From positions 82,979-146,978 of the forward strand of contig JAQBVO010000001.1 of the NCBI GenBank assembly GCA_027728065.1: a stretch of 64,000 bases of DNA, written 5' to 3'. A program made the position numbers and the translations under genes. Below, in pieces: positions 15,891 to 24,622 of the stretch. Positions within the stretch are counted from its first letter, which is position 1; each line of letters starts with the position of its first letter. Under the pieces are notes generated by a model. It was not told the origin of the DNA, did not search any database, and was given only the letters and a program-made list of their open reading frames with translations. Source of the stretch: Actinomycetota bacterium (GTDB lineage Bacteria; Actinomycetota; Actinomycetes; Nanopelagicales; Nanopelagicaceae).

Positions 15891-18800
15891 GTTTTATTCA
15901 CCTCAATGTTGCAAGCGCGTACTCACTCAAATATGGCACAACCCAACCAGATGATTTAGTTGCGCGCGCAGCCGAGTTTGAAATGCCTGCACTGGCACTT
16001 GTCGATCGCGATGGTGTAGCTGGTGCAGTTCGATTTGCGCAAAGCTGTGTTGATCATGGAATTGCACCAATCATCGGAGTCAATCTAGGCATCGATATCA
16101 ATGGTGCGAATAACCGCATCACATTACTTGCTCATAGCGATGGGGGATGGCGCTCGCTGTGTCGATTATTAACTTCGCTGGCCATGGTTACAGATAATCG
16201 TAAACCCATTCTTACTCTTGAATTTCTACAACGCTTTAGCCATTACAGTTCAAATCTCTACGCACTTCATGGACCCGAGTCACCTCTTGGTGGATTACTA
16301 GTCGATAACCGTATCGATGCAGCCTTTTCGGCATTTAATGTAACACGCGATTTATTTGCTGATAACGCTATCGAATGTATCTCGCATTTAATTGCAGGTA
16401 AAGGAGCCCGAACAACATCGCACGCCGCCAAATCCTTAATTTTTGCCCGCGATCACGATATTAATGCAGTTATTACGAATGCTGTGCGGATGCGAGATCG
16501 TAGCGATGGTCCCGTAGCCGATGTTTTAGATTGCGCACGCCAGTTAGTTCGGTTACATCCGCGCCATGTTGAACGCCGTAACGCTGAGGGCTTTTTAAAA
16601 TCGGGCGATGAAATGCATTCATTAGCTGCAGAGATTGCCCGTGCAGCTGGAGAGCGAACCCCGCGTCAACTTCTTGCAACAACTAGAGCGTGGGCTGAGC
16701 GCTCTTTATTATCACCGGTCCGTGATATTGGTTTGGGTGGTGCACATCTACCCGAACCCCAGGTTGTCGGGGCGCAGTCGGCGCACCAGATGAGGATGCT
16801 TTTGCGTGCTCGCAGTGAGGCCGGTATCAACTGGCGCTATAGCCAGAGTGAGGCGATTAAGAGCGCACGTGCGCGCTTAGATGATGAGCTATCAACGGTT
16901 GCAACGCTAGGTTTTGAATCCTATTTTTTAATCGTTGCCGATATCTGCGATATGGCACGCAAGGCCGGCATACGTGTTGCCGCACGTGGCAGTGGTGCAG
17001 GCTCATTGATCTCTCACTTACTTGGAGTCTCAGGGGTCGACCCCATGGCACACGGCTTATTAATGGAGCGTTTTTGTTCACCATTGCGCAGGGCTCTACC
17101 CGATATCGATATCGATGTTGAATCCCATCGACGCCTTGAGATCTATGACATGGTTTTCAAACGCTATGGTGATAACAGTTGGGATTCACCCAATAATCAA
17201 TCGCGCTGTGCAACTGTTGCGATGGTCGATACATATCGGGCTCGCCATGCCATACGCGATGCCGGCGCAGCCCTTGGCCTACCTGCAATGGAGATCGATG
17301 TATTAGCTAAATCCATGCCCCATGTTCGAGCGCGCAATATATCTAGCGTTCTTAAAAATCTACCTGAACTCAAATTCCTCAATATCTGCGCACCCTTAAC
17401 TGCGATGACTATCGCCCTTGCCGAGCGCTTAGATGGACTACCTAGACATTTAGCGATGCATCCATGCGCCATAGTTTTATCTGATAGTGGTTTATTAGAT
17501 CGCGCGCCTCTGATGGCTAGTGCAAGCGGTTATCCAATGCTTGCCTTTGATAAGGATGATGTTGAAGCTATCGGCCTTTTAAAACTCGACGTACTGGGCG
17601 TACGTATGCAGTCGGCAATTTCATTTGCCCTAACTGAAATCCAGGACAAGCAGGGTGTAAAGATTGATATCGATTCAGTACCACTAGATGATGCACAGAC
17701 CTATGAATTAATTCAATCCACTCGCACCATCGGAATCTTTCAAGTTGAAAGTCCGGGCCAGCGCGAACTAGTTGGCAAACTCGAACCTAAAACATTTACC
17801 GATTTAATTATCGATATCTCACTCTTTCGCCCAGGCCCCGTCAAAGGCGACATGATTACGCCGTTTTTAAAGGCACGTCATGGGTGGAGCCCAGCCCAGA
17901 TCATCCACCCCAACCTCTATGAGATTTTGCGCCAGACCGAAGGCGTTGTGGTCTTTCATGAACAGGTAATCCAGATCATTGCTGTGATGACAGGGGTATC
18001 TTTGGCAAGTGCCGATGAAAAGCGTCGCGCCTTAGGAGATAAGGCAGGTTCACAAAAGCTCTGTGATTGGTTTTTTCCTGCAGCGACAGCGCGCGGATAC
18101 GAACTAGCAACCATTACCCAAATCTGGGATCTCTTGCGCGCCTTTGCATCCTTTGGTTTTTGCAAGGCCCATGCCGCCGCCTTTGCCATGCCCACATATC
18201 AATCGGCCTGGCTTAAAACTCATTACCCTGCAGCTTTTTTAGCCGGTGTACTTACGCACGAGCCTGGCATGTACCCCAGACGTTTAATCATCGATGAGGC
18301 ACGTCAGATGTCAATCACTATCTTGCCATTAGATGTCAATGAGTCAGATTCGGTATATCGCGTTGAAGAAAAAGGTGGCGCAATCCGCATTGCCCTATCG
18401 ACTATCTCGAAAATTAGTGATGATGAGATCGTATCGATTATCGCTGGGCGGCCTTACACGGATTTAGCCGACTTTGTATATCGCTCTGGTAGCAGCGCAC
18501 CTGTTACCGAGAGCATCATTTTAACCGGTGGCTTTGATTATTTGCATAGCGATGTCAATCGTCGCGATCTCTTGCTGCACTTATCTGATTTACAACGCTC
18601 GCCGAATAAAACCGTCTCCGGGTCACAGATGAACTTAGCTTTTAGCCCACCAGCATTAATCTCTAGTGGGCTGTCTGATATGAGCCCTGCCGAAAGCGTG
18701 CGCCATGAAGTCGAACGCTTAGGTATCGATATGTCGCATCATCTAATTGAGTTTTATAGTGATTTTCTCAATGCCATTGGTGCGGTGCGATCATCACAGT

Positions 18801-19114
18801 TATTGCAGGCTCGCTCGCACTCTAGCGTTCTTGTCGCGGGTATCAAAGTTGCACTGCAGACCCCGCCGGTGCGTTCGGGCAAGCGCGTAATCTTTTTAAC
18901 TCTCGATGATGGCTATGGCTGTAGCGATTCAGCGTTTTTTACCGATGTTCAAGCAGATTACGCCAGCACCCTGTATTCATCATCCCTACTACTGGTTCGG
19001 GGTACTACTCGCCGTACGGGTGCGCGTGGGATTTCAATTAATGGCACGGGTGCCTGGGATTTGCGCGCGGCATATGAAAGTTGGCGCGCTAAAGAAAGTA
19101 CGCTGGCAATATGA
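15887..19114 (+). CDS. dnaE2: Error-prone DNA polymerase III alpha subunit DnaE2
   Basis: This 1075-residue C-family polymerase has an N-terminal PHP domain, a palm with RGSGAGSLISHLLGV near residues 366-380 and catalytic aspartates in PDIDIDVE near 404-411. It ends in a C-terminal OB-fold region with LVRGTTRRTG. DnaE2 performs translesion synthesis and mutagenesis after DNA damage. It is shorter than the replicative DnaE1 at 43147-46644 and lacks its QFDLFG clamp-binding motif. The ATGA overlaps on both sides place it in one transcript with DUF6504 and dinB, behind a LexA box. Confidence 0.95.
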   Translation: MSFIHLNVASAYSLKYGTTQPDDLVARAAEFEMPALALVDRDGVAGAVRFAQSCVDHGIAPIIGVNLGIDINGANNRITLLAHSDGGWRSLCRLLTSLAMVTDNRKPILTLEFLQRFSHYSSNLYALHGPESPLGGLLVDNRIDAAFSAFNVTRDLFADNAIECISHLIAGKGARTTSHAAKSLIFARDHDINAVITNAVRMRDRSDGPVADVLDCARQLVRLHPRHVERRNAEGFLKSGDEMHSLAAEIARAAGERTPRQLLATTRAWAERSLLSPVRDIGLGGAHLPEPQVVGAQSAHQMRMLLRARSEAGINWRYSQSEAIKSARARLDDELSTVATLGFESYFLIVADICDMARKAGIRVAARGSGAGSLISHLLGVSGVDPMAHGLLMERFCSPLRRALPDIDIDVESHRRLEIYDMVFKRYGDNSWDSPNNQSRCATVAMVDTYRARHAIRDAGAALGLPAMEIDVLAKSMPHVRARNISSVLKNLPELKFLNICAPLTAMTIALAERLDGLPRHLAMHPCAIVLSDSGLLDRAPLMASASGYPMLAFDKDDVEAIGLLKLDVLGVRMQSAISFALTEIQDKQGVKIDIDSVPLDDAQTYELIQSTRTIGIFQVESPGQRELVGKLEPKTFTDLIIDISLFRPGPVKGDMITPFLKARHGWSPAQIIHPNLYEILRQTEGVVVFHEQVIQIIAVMTGVSLASADEKRRALGDKAGSQKLCDWFFPAATARGYELATITQIWDLLRAFASFGFCKAHAAAFAMPTYQSAWLKTHYPAAFLAGVLTHEPGMYPRRLIIDEARQMSITILPLDVNESDSVYRVEEKGGAIRIALSTISKISDDEIVSIIAGRPYTDLADFVYRSGSSAPVTESIILTGGFDYLHSDVNRRDLLLHLSDLQRSPNKTVSGSQMNLAFSPPALISSGLSDMSPAESVRHEVERLGIDMSHHLIEFYSDFLNAIGAVRSSQLLQARSHSSVLVAGIKVALQTPPVRSGKRVIFLTLDDGYGCSDSAFFTDVQADYASTLYSSSLLLVRGTTRRTGARGISINGTGAWDLRAAYESWRAKESTLAI

Positions 19115-20298
19115 CATTGGCCTCAATCCTTCACGTTGATATGGATGCATTCTTTGCCTCCGTTGCAGAACGCGATAACCCCGAGCTCAAGGGCAAGGCC
19201 GTTGTCATCGGCACGGGAGTTCGGGCCGTAGTCTCGGCGGCAAATTATGAGGCGCGCAGATTTGGAATCCATTCAGCGATGCCTGTGAGTAAAGCTCGGC
19301 GGTTAGCACCACATGCGATTTTTTTGCCCGTCGATATGCCGCGATACCAAGAGGTCTCATCCCACGTTATGGAGATCTTTGAAAGTTTTACTCCATGGGT
19401 CGAACCTATTTCACTGGATGAGGCCTTCCTCGATGTCACGGGTGCTGAGCGCTTGCTTGGATCTGCCCGTGAAATCGCAGTGGCTATCCGCGCAAAGGTA
19501 GAGGCACAGGAGGCAATCACCTGTTCAATTGGAATCGCGCCATCAAAGTTTATTGCAAAGCTGGCATCCCAACACTGCAAACCAAATGGAATGTTAGAGA
19601 TTACTAGCGATCGCATACTTACTTTTCTGCATCCACTACCGATTCAAGCGATGTGGGGAGTCGGAGTCAAAACCGCTGAAACCCTTCACCGACTAGGGCT
19701 TAGAACAATTGCAGATATTGCTTACCTGCCGCGTGCAACTTTAATTCGTGCACTAGGACAGGCTAGCGGGGCATCGCTGCATGAACTTGCATGGGGACGC
19801 GACTATCGTGATGTGGCTCCTCATGATGCGGCAAAGAGCATGAGCGCGGCCGAAACATTTGCCCAAGATTTAGATGATCCAACCGAGATTCTTACCGAGT
19901 TTTTGCGATTAACCGAACGTGCATCGGCAAGGCTTCGCGATAAAGATTTATTTGCCAAGACGATTTCAATTAAAGTTCGCTTTGCCGATTTTTCTACGAT
20001 CAATAGATCTAAGACTCTGGCTCTACCACTCGATGGTAGCCATGAGATTTATGAGATTGTGAAGGGGCTCTATGAGGGGCTACATATTGAGCGGGCCCGC
20101 CTGCGTTTAGTCGGTATATCTTTTGAGAATCTAAGCTCAGGGGCTCCCGAGCAGATGGTTCTAGGTGCACGCCAGAGTGGTTGGCGCCAGGCCGAGAGCG
20201 CTATAGATCGTGCCAGGGCTCGCTTTGGGGCAGGTAGCGTGCGTCCGGCCCGCTTGATGAGAGACGGGCAGCGGGATGAAGATCACGTCGATGAATAA
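19111..20298 (+). CDS. dinB: DNA polymerase IV (Y family), SOS operon
   Basis: This 395-residue Y-family polymerase has the metal-binding residues of an active enzyme: D10 and D12 in HVDMDAFF, and D103/E104 in ISLDEAFLD. The SIGIAPSKFIAKLAS finger/palm motif, helix-hairpin-helix and little-finger domains follow. Many actinobacterial dnaE2 operons instead carry ImuB, which lacks these acidic residues; here the partner looks catalytically competent. It overlaps dnaE2 by 4 nt, so it is co-expressed under LexA control. Confidence 0.93.
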   Translation: MTLASILHVDMDAFFASVAERDNPELKGKAVVIGTGVRAVVSAANYEARRFGIHSAMPVSKARRLAPHAIFLPVDMPRYQEVSSHVMEIFESFTPWVEPISLDEAFLDVTGAERLLGSAREIAVAIRAKVEAQEAITCSIGIAPSKFIAKLASQHCKPNGMLEITSDRILTFLHPLPIQAMWGVGVKTAETLHRLGLRTIADIAYLPRATLIRALGQASGASLHELAWGRDYRDVAPHDAAKSMSAAETFAQDLDDPTEILTEFLRLTERASARLRDKDLFAKTISIKVRFADFSTINRSKTLALPLDGSHEIYEIVKGLYEGLHIERARLRLVGISFENLSSGAPEQMVLGARQSGWRQAESAIDRARARFGAGSVRPARLMRDGQRDEDHVDE

Positions 20299-20334
20299 GT
20301 AGCACTAGTGCACAAAACCTTCTACTCTGCTCCT

Positions 20335-20682
20335 ATGCCCCTATCCGATCATGAAAAGCGTATGCTCCAAGAGATGGAGGCCGCGCTCCTGACCGAGGAT
20401 CCGCGGCTAGTCTCAGCCCTGAGCGGTAATGGTCGGCCTGTGCATCGCCGCACTCAACTCGTGGGATTGGGCCTGATAGTTTTTGGAATCGCAACGCTCT
20501 TTGCCGGTTTAATCGCCAAGGTGACACCCCTTGGATTGGTCGGCTTTCTCATAGCCCTGGTTGGAGTTATCACCCTGCTATCGACCCTTGGTGCTCGCAG
20601 CCAACGGGACAGGGGCGCTGGCAGAGCCGGCGGTATGAATATACGGCTGCAAAGACGATGGGATGAGCGCAATAATCAATAA
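20335..20682 (+). CDS. DUF3040 domain membrane protein
   Basis: This protein of about 115 residues begins MPLSDHEKRMLQEMEAAL, the DUF3040 signature, followed by two hydrophobic segments near residues 43-62 and 66-84 and a basic tail. The family is actinobacterial, of unknown function, and usually lies between dinB and mraZ as it does here. I chose the ATG at 20335 over an upstream GTG at 20308 because the signature starts there. A strong terminator follows. Confidence 0.85.
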   Translation: MPLSDHEKRMLQEMEAALLTEDPRLVSALSGNGRPVHRRTQLVGLGLIVFGIATLFAGLIAKVTPLGLVGFLIALVGVITLLSTLGARSQRDRGAGRAGGMNIRLQRRWDERNNQ

Positions 20683-20705
20683 CTACTAGCTCCTAGCTTG
20701 GCTCG

Positions 20706-20731
20706 AGACCTCCACTTGGGGGTCTTTTTTT
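20706..20731 (+). terminator. Rho-independent terminator after the DUF3040 gene
   Basis: An 8-bp stem (AGACCTCC / GGGGGTCT, one G-T pair) with a four-base loop is followed by a run of seven T. It ends the DNA-repair/DUF3040 unit and insulates it from the mraZ promoter region. Confidence 0.9.
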
Positions 20732-20761
20732 ATCCCCTCAAGGAGGGGGAGGGTGGGGGGC

Positions 20762-20819
20762 AAGTGGGAAAAAATGGCTAAAAGTGGTGTAAAAAGGAGT
20801 AAAATGGAGTAAAGTGGGG
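20762..20819 (+). promoter_or_regulatory. Array of six MraZ boxes upstream of mraZ
   Basis: TGG cores preceded by A-rich DNA start at 20765, 20775, 20785, 20805 and 20815, with a degenerate AGG at 20795, giving an exact 10-bp period. MraZ is a transcription factor that binds tandem TGGG-type repeats at this period before its own gene, so these are read as its autoregulatory sites. The array ends about 55 bp before the mraZ ATG. Confidence 0.75.
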
Positions 20820-20873
20820 AATAGAGCCGTTGAATCTAACGGCAGAGCGAACTCCGGGGAAGGGGGCGCAGAA

Positions 20874-21305
20874 ATGTTTCTTGGCACCCACGAACCGCGC
20901 CTTGATGAAAAGGGCCGTCTGATTCTTCCTGCAAAGTTTCGCGAAGAGTTGGCATCGGGTTTAGTTATTACTAAAGGACAAGAACGTTGTCTTTATGTTT
21001 TTCCAACAAATGAATTCACTGTTATTACACAGGCGCTAAAACAAGCGCCAGTCACTGCAAAATCAGCACGCGATTACAGCCGTGTGATGTTTGCAGGTGC
21101 ACACGATGAGATTCCAGATCGCCAAGGTCGTATCACAATTCCACAGGGACTTCGTACGTATGCAGGACTTGAAAAAGAGTGCATTGTCATTGGTGCAAAT
21201 ACTCGCGTTGAAATTTGGGATGCAACTTCTTGGAATGAGTATTTAGCAGATCGCGAAAAGAGCTTCGCCGATGTTTCAGAGGAGGTCTTTCCTGGCCTGT
21301 TCTAA
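20874..21305 (+). CDS. mraZ: Transcriptional regulator MraZ
   Basis: This 143-residue protein has two AbrB/SpoVT-type half-domains, [16 protein letters not shown] near residues 11-26 and [13 protein letters not shown] near 82-94. MraZ controls the division and cell-wall cluster through the boxes upstream. The ATG at 20874 follows a purine-rich GGGGAAGGGGG. The frame is open for 20 codons upstream, but that stretch overlaps the box array and does not match the family. It is the first gene of the dcw cluster. Confidence 0.95.
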   Translation: MFLGTHEPRLDEKGRLILPAKFREELASGLVITKGQERCLYVFPTNEFTVITQALKQAPVTAKSARDYSRVMFAGAHDEIPDRQGRITIPQGLRTYAGLEKECIVIGANTRVEIWDATSWNEYLADREKSFADVSEEVFPGLF

Positions 21306-21306
21306 C

Positions 21307-21414
21307 TAACTCTCATCTGTGGCCACCGCCGACCCTTCGAACGTACCGGCGCCCCTTCCCCGGCGCCGCTACCAAACAGATCCGTCGGCCGGCGGTGACC
21401 AGAGATGAGAGCTA
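21307..21414 (+). ncRNA. mraW RNA motif (structured 5' leader of rsmH)
   Basis: The 164-nt gap between mraZ and rsmH holds a long imperfect hairpin. CTCTCATCT (21310-21318) pairs with AGATGAGAG (21403-21411), TGG with CCA, and CACCGCC (21324-21330) with GGCGGTG (21391-21397). Inside is a second hairpin of CGGCGCC/GGCGCCG around a CCTTCCC loop. This matches my recollection of the mraW RNA motif described in actinobacterial leaders before mraW. It ends in an A-run, not a T-run, so it is not a terminator on this strand. Confidence 0.78.
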
Positions 21415-21469
21415 AAAAAATCGATAGCACTTCATTGATAGAGAGATAGATAGAAAGTTAGGGGGAGTA

Positions 21470-22423
21470 ATGATTGATAGCAGTGAACATATATCGGTAA
21501 TGCGAGATCGATGCGTTGATCTTCTTGCTCCTGCAATAAATGCTAGTACAAACCCATTAGTAGTCGATGCCACCCTAGGACTAGGTGGACATACCGAAGC
21601 TCTCCTTAAGAGATTTCCAACATTAAAAGTTTTAGGTATCGATCGTGATCTCCAAGCGTTAAAACGTGCAACGACCAGATTAGCTCCATTAGCAGATCGG
21701 CTTTTTACGCAGCATGCCAGCTTTGATTCAATTGCAGATATTGTGCAATCACTTGGTTACACAGAGATTACCGGGGCGCTCTTTGATCTAGGTGTCTCCT
21801 CGATCCAGTTGGATGAGTCAGAGCGTGGCTTTTCATACTCCCACGATGCTCCACTAGATATGCGAATGGACCGCACTCAATCTTTAACGGCGGCAGAAAT
21901 CGTCAATACCTATGAACCTGCCCAGTTAGTTCGGATTTTGCGCACATACGGCGAAGAAAAATTTGCTACTCGCATCGTTGAATCGATTGTTAAAGCCCGA
22001 GCAGTTGCGCCACTGAACTCAACGACCGCCTTAGCAACTCTGGTTAAAAATGCCATCCCCGCCGCTACTAGGCGCACCGGTGGGAACCCTGCCAAGCGGA
22101 CATTTCAAGCCCTTCGTATCGAAACTAATGACGAACTGGCCAAGATTACTAGAGCCCTTCCATCTGCTCTCAAGCTTCTCAGTATCGGTGGACGTTTGGT
22201 CGTTATGTCATTTCAATCCCTTGAAGATCGCATCGTTAAAGATCTATTTCTTGCAGCCACTACATCGGGCACGCCACGCAATCTTCCCTTCGAACTTCCA
22301 GAATTAGCTGCCAAGTTTTCATTGGTCATTCGAGGCAGCCAAACCCCGCAGACTCAAGAGCTTGAAGAAAATTCACGGTCAGCATCGGTCCGCCTACGTG
22401 CAATCGAAAGGGTGGCCGCATAA
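21470..22423 (+). CDS. rsmH: 16S rRNA (cytosine-1402-N4)-methyltransferase RsmH
   Basis: This 317-residue SAM-dependent methyltransferase (MraW) has VVDATLGLGGHTEALL near residues 28-43 for cofactor binding. GALFDLGVSSIQLDESERGFSY is near 103-124 and GRLVVMSFQSLEDRIVK near 242-258. It N4-methylates C1402 in the ribosomal decoding centre. The ATG follows GGGGGAG after the mraW RNA leader and the stop overlaps the next start. Confidence 0.96.
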   Translation: MIDSSEHISVMRDRCVDLLAPAINASTNPLVVDATLGLGGHTEALLKRFPTLKVLGIDRDLQALKRATTRLAPLADRLFTQHASFDSIADIVQSLGYTEITGALFDLGVSSIQLDESERGFSYSHDAPLDMRMDRTQSLTAAEIVNTYEPAQLVRILRTYGEEKFATRIVESIVKARAVAPLNSTTALATLVKNAIPAATRRTGGNPAKRTFQALRIETNDELAKITRALPSALKLLSIGGRLVVMSFQSLEDRIVKDLFLAATTSGTPRNLPFELPELAAKFSLVIRGSQTPQTQELEENSRSASVRLRAIERVAA

Positions 22424-22830
22424 TGGCAATGACAATGTTCACTCCAGCAATAACTCGTTCAAAAGAGATTTTGGCGCAGAAATCCTCACAGGTCGTCTTT
22501 AAATTAGTTCCTGATATTTCAGCGGGCAAGCAGGCCGATCGTAAGTTTTTTGCCACATTTGTTTCGGCCGTAGGAATCGCTGGATTACTATTTCTCCTTT
22601 TTATTAATACATTACTTGCACAAGATGCATTTGAATTGACTCACCTTAATTTTGAAGCCAAAATGGTCAGCGATCAGCGCGAGGCTATTGCCCGAGAGAT
22701 TGACAGGCAGGCATCACCAGAGGCCCTTGCCCGCACAGCCCTAGCCCTAGGCATGAAGCCATCGCAGACTCCAACTTTTCTTAATCTAGATCAGATAGCC
22801 CTATCTCAGGGGAGCTTAAGTAATGGGTAA
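22423..22830 (+). CDS. ftsL: FtsL-like septum protein
   Basis: This 135-residue bitopic protein has a cytoplasmic N-terminus of about 45 residues and one membrane helix near 47-66 (VSAVGIAGLLFLLFINTLLA). A heptad-like outer part with QREAIAREIDRQASPEALARTALALGM lies near 86-112. The position between rsmH and ftsI and the coiled-coil/ALGM ending fit FtsL, which links FtsQ to FtsW/FtsI. Sequence conservation of the family is low, so the call rests on architecture and position. Confidence 0.82.
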   Translation: MAMTMFTPAITRSKEILAQKSSQVVFKLVPDISAGKQADRKFFATFVSAVGIAGLLFLLFINTLLAQDAFELTHLNFEAKMVSDQREAIAREIDRQASPEALARTALALGMKPSQTPTFLNLDQIALSQGSLSNG

Positions 22831-24622
22831 TTTCGCACTTGCTCACAATCGCATCAGGCTCTTGGTATTAGTGATTGCAGTTGCAATGTTGCTATTTGGA
22901 GTTCGCTTAGTACAAATTCAGGCCGTCCAAGCTGGTGATTATCGTTTGCGCACCCTCAATGAAATGGAAAATACCCGCTCTCTACCAGCCCCGCGTGGTG
23001 CTATCACAGATATCAATGGCCTCCCATTTGCCCGTAGCGTGGCGGCAACAAGCATTGTCGTAGATCAAACTCAGATTACCAATCCAGCACTGGTTGCAAA
23101 CTTAGTAGCACCAATTCTTGGATTAACGGTTTCAGAGATGAGCGCTAGTATTACTGGAACACGTATGTGGAATATGGTCTATCAAAATGCAAAGCCAGCG
23201 CTGTGGCAAAAACTCAATGCCACACTTACAACCTACAATGCGAAGTTTCCGCCCATGAGCCCTGATCGCATCATCGGCTTTTATCCAGAGCGGGGCTATA
23301 TCCGCGAATATCCATCGGGAAGTTTAATCGCATCATTAGTTGGCTTCGTCAATCGTGATGGCAAGGGTGCAACCGGTCTTGAATCCAGTATGAACTCGGC
23401 GATTGCTGGAATCGATGGAAAATATTCGTACGCCAATGGCTATGGGGCCGAGATTCCAGGCTCTCAATCTGAAATTATTCCAGCCAAAGCTGGGACTTCA
23501 GTTCGTTTGACTATCGACCGTGATATTCAATGGGTTGCATCGAAGGCGATCTCCACTGTTGTTAAATCCTCAAAGGCTATAAGCGGCACAGTTATTGTCA
23601 TGGATCCCAAGACGGGTCAGATTCTTGCACATGCAACTGCGCCAACTTTTGATCCGAACAACACCTCGAAGGTTGCACTTATTGCGATGCGCAATCCATC
23701 AGTGCAAGATGTTTATGAACCAGGTTCAACTGGAAAAGTTATGACAATTGCCGCCGCCCTTGAAGAGAAAAAAGTTACCTCAGAGACCGTATTTACCATC
23801 CCATATGCACTCAAGCGTTCAACAAAAACCTTTCATGATCATGATAGACATCCGACACAACGTTTAACAACCTCTGGAATTTTGGCGGTCTCAAGCAACA
23901 CAGGCGCCATTCAGGTTGGAGAGCTCTTATCGAACCAAACGCTCTATGACTATCTTTGGAAGTTTGGTATTGGCAGTAAGACCGGTTCGGGACTACCTGG
24001 TGAATCACGAGGAATTCTGCCAAAGGTATCCGAATGGTCCGGAACTACGGCTCCGACAGTTGCATTTGGTCAGGGTTATGCACTCACTGCGATGCAGGCA
24101 ACTAGCGTCTTTGCAACGATTGCAAATAATGGAGTGCGTGTATCACCAACGGTCATTGCAGGCACAAGTGATCCAAGTGGAAACTTCACCCCAGCAGCCG
24201 GTCGCACAAGCCAACGTGTGATTAGTGAGCAGACCGCCCAAGCTATGCGCATTATGATGGAGAGCGTTGTCTCAACATCAGGCACTGCTCCGACTGCAGC
24301 GATCGCTGGCTATCGTGTTGCAGGAAAGACCGGCACTGCGATGCGCATCGATGATACGTGCGGCTGCTATCGCGGATATACCGCTTCATTTATCGGCTTT
24401 GCACCAGCTGATAATCCCGCTTATGTGATTAGTGTGACTATTCAAGATCCAAAGGGAATGCACTGGGGCGGGGTACTTGGTGGACCTGTGTTCAAAGAGG
24501 TTATGTCATTTGTTTTGCAGAGTCGCCACATCGCTCCAACCGGGACAACCGTTGTTCCCGTAGCACTTGATGAGAAGGCATTAAAGGCTAAGAAGGTTGC
24601 AGATGCAAAGACCAATAACTAA
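22823..24622 (+). CDS. ftsI: Septal peptidoglycan transpeptidase FtsI (class B PBP)
   Basis: This 599-residue class B penicillin-binding protein has an N-terminal membrane anchor near residues 11-31, a PBP-dimer domain and a transpeptidase domain. The active-site motifs are STGK (SxxK) near 299-302, SSN near 357-359 and KTGT near 502-505. It crosslinks septal wall with FtsW as partner glycosyltransferase. The start overlaps ftsL by 8 nt and the end overlaps murE. Confidence 0.95.
   Translation: MGNFALAHNRIRLLVLVIAVAMLLFGVRLVQIQAVQAGDYRLRTLNEMENTRSLPAPRGAITDINGLPFARSVAATSIVVDQTQITNPALVANLVAPILGLTVSEMSASITGTRMWNMVYQNAKPALWQKLNATLTTYNAKFPPMSPDRIIGFYPERGYIREYPSGSLIASLVGFVNRDGKGATGLESSMNSAIAGIDGKYSYANGYGAEIPGSQSEIIPAKAGTSVRLTIDRDIQWVASKAISTVVKSSKAISGTVIVMDPKTGQILAHATAPTFDPNNTSKVALIAMRNPSVQDVYEPGSTGKVMTIAAALEEKKVTSETVFTIPYALKRSTKTFHDHDRHPTQRLTTSGILAVSSNTGAIQVGELLSNQTLYDYLWKFGIGSKTGSGLPGESRGILPKVSEWSGTTAPTVAFGQGYALTAMQATSVFATIANNGVRVSPTVIAGTSDPSGNFTPAAGRTSQRVISEQTAQAMRIMMESVVSTSGTAPTAAIAGYRVAGKTGTAMRIDDTCGCYRGYTASFIGFAPADNPAYVISVTIQDPKGMHWGGVLGGPVFKEVMSFVLQSRHIAPTGTTVVPVALDEKALKAKKVADAKTNN

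Noticed and set aside
21412..21420. mraZ-rsmH hairpin as a transcription terminator
   Set aside because: The hairpin is followed by an A-run rather than a T-run on the plus strand, and rsmH depends on read-through.
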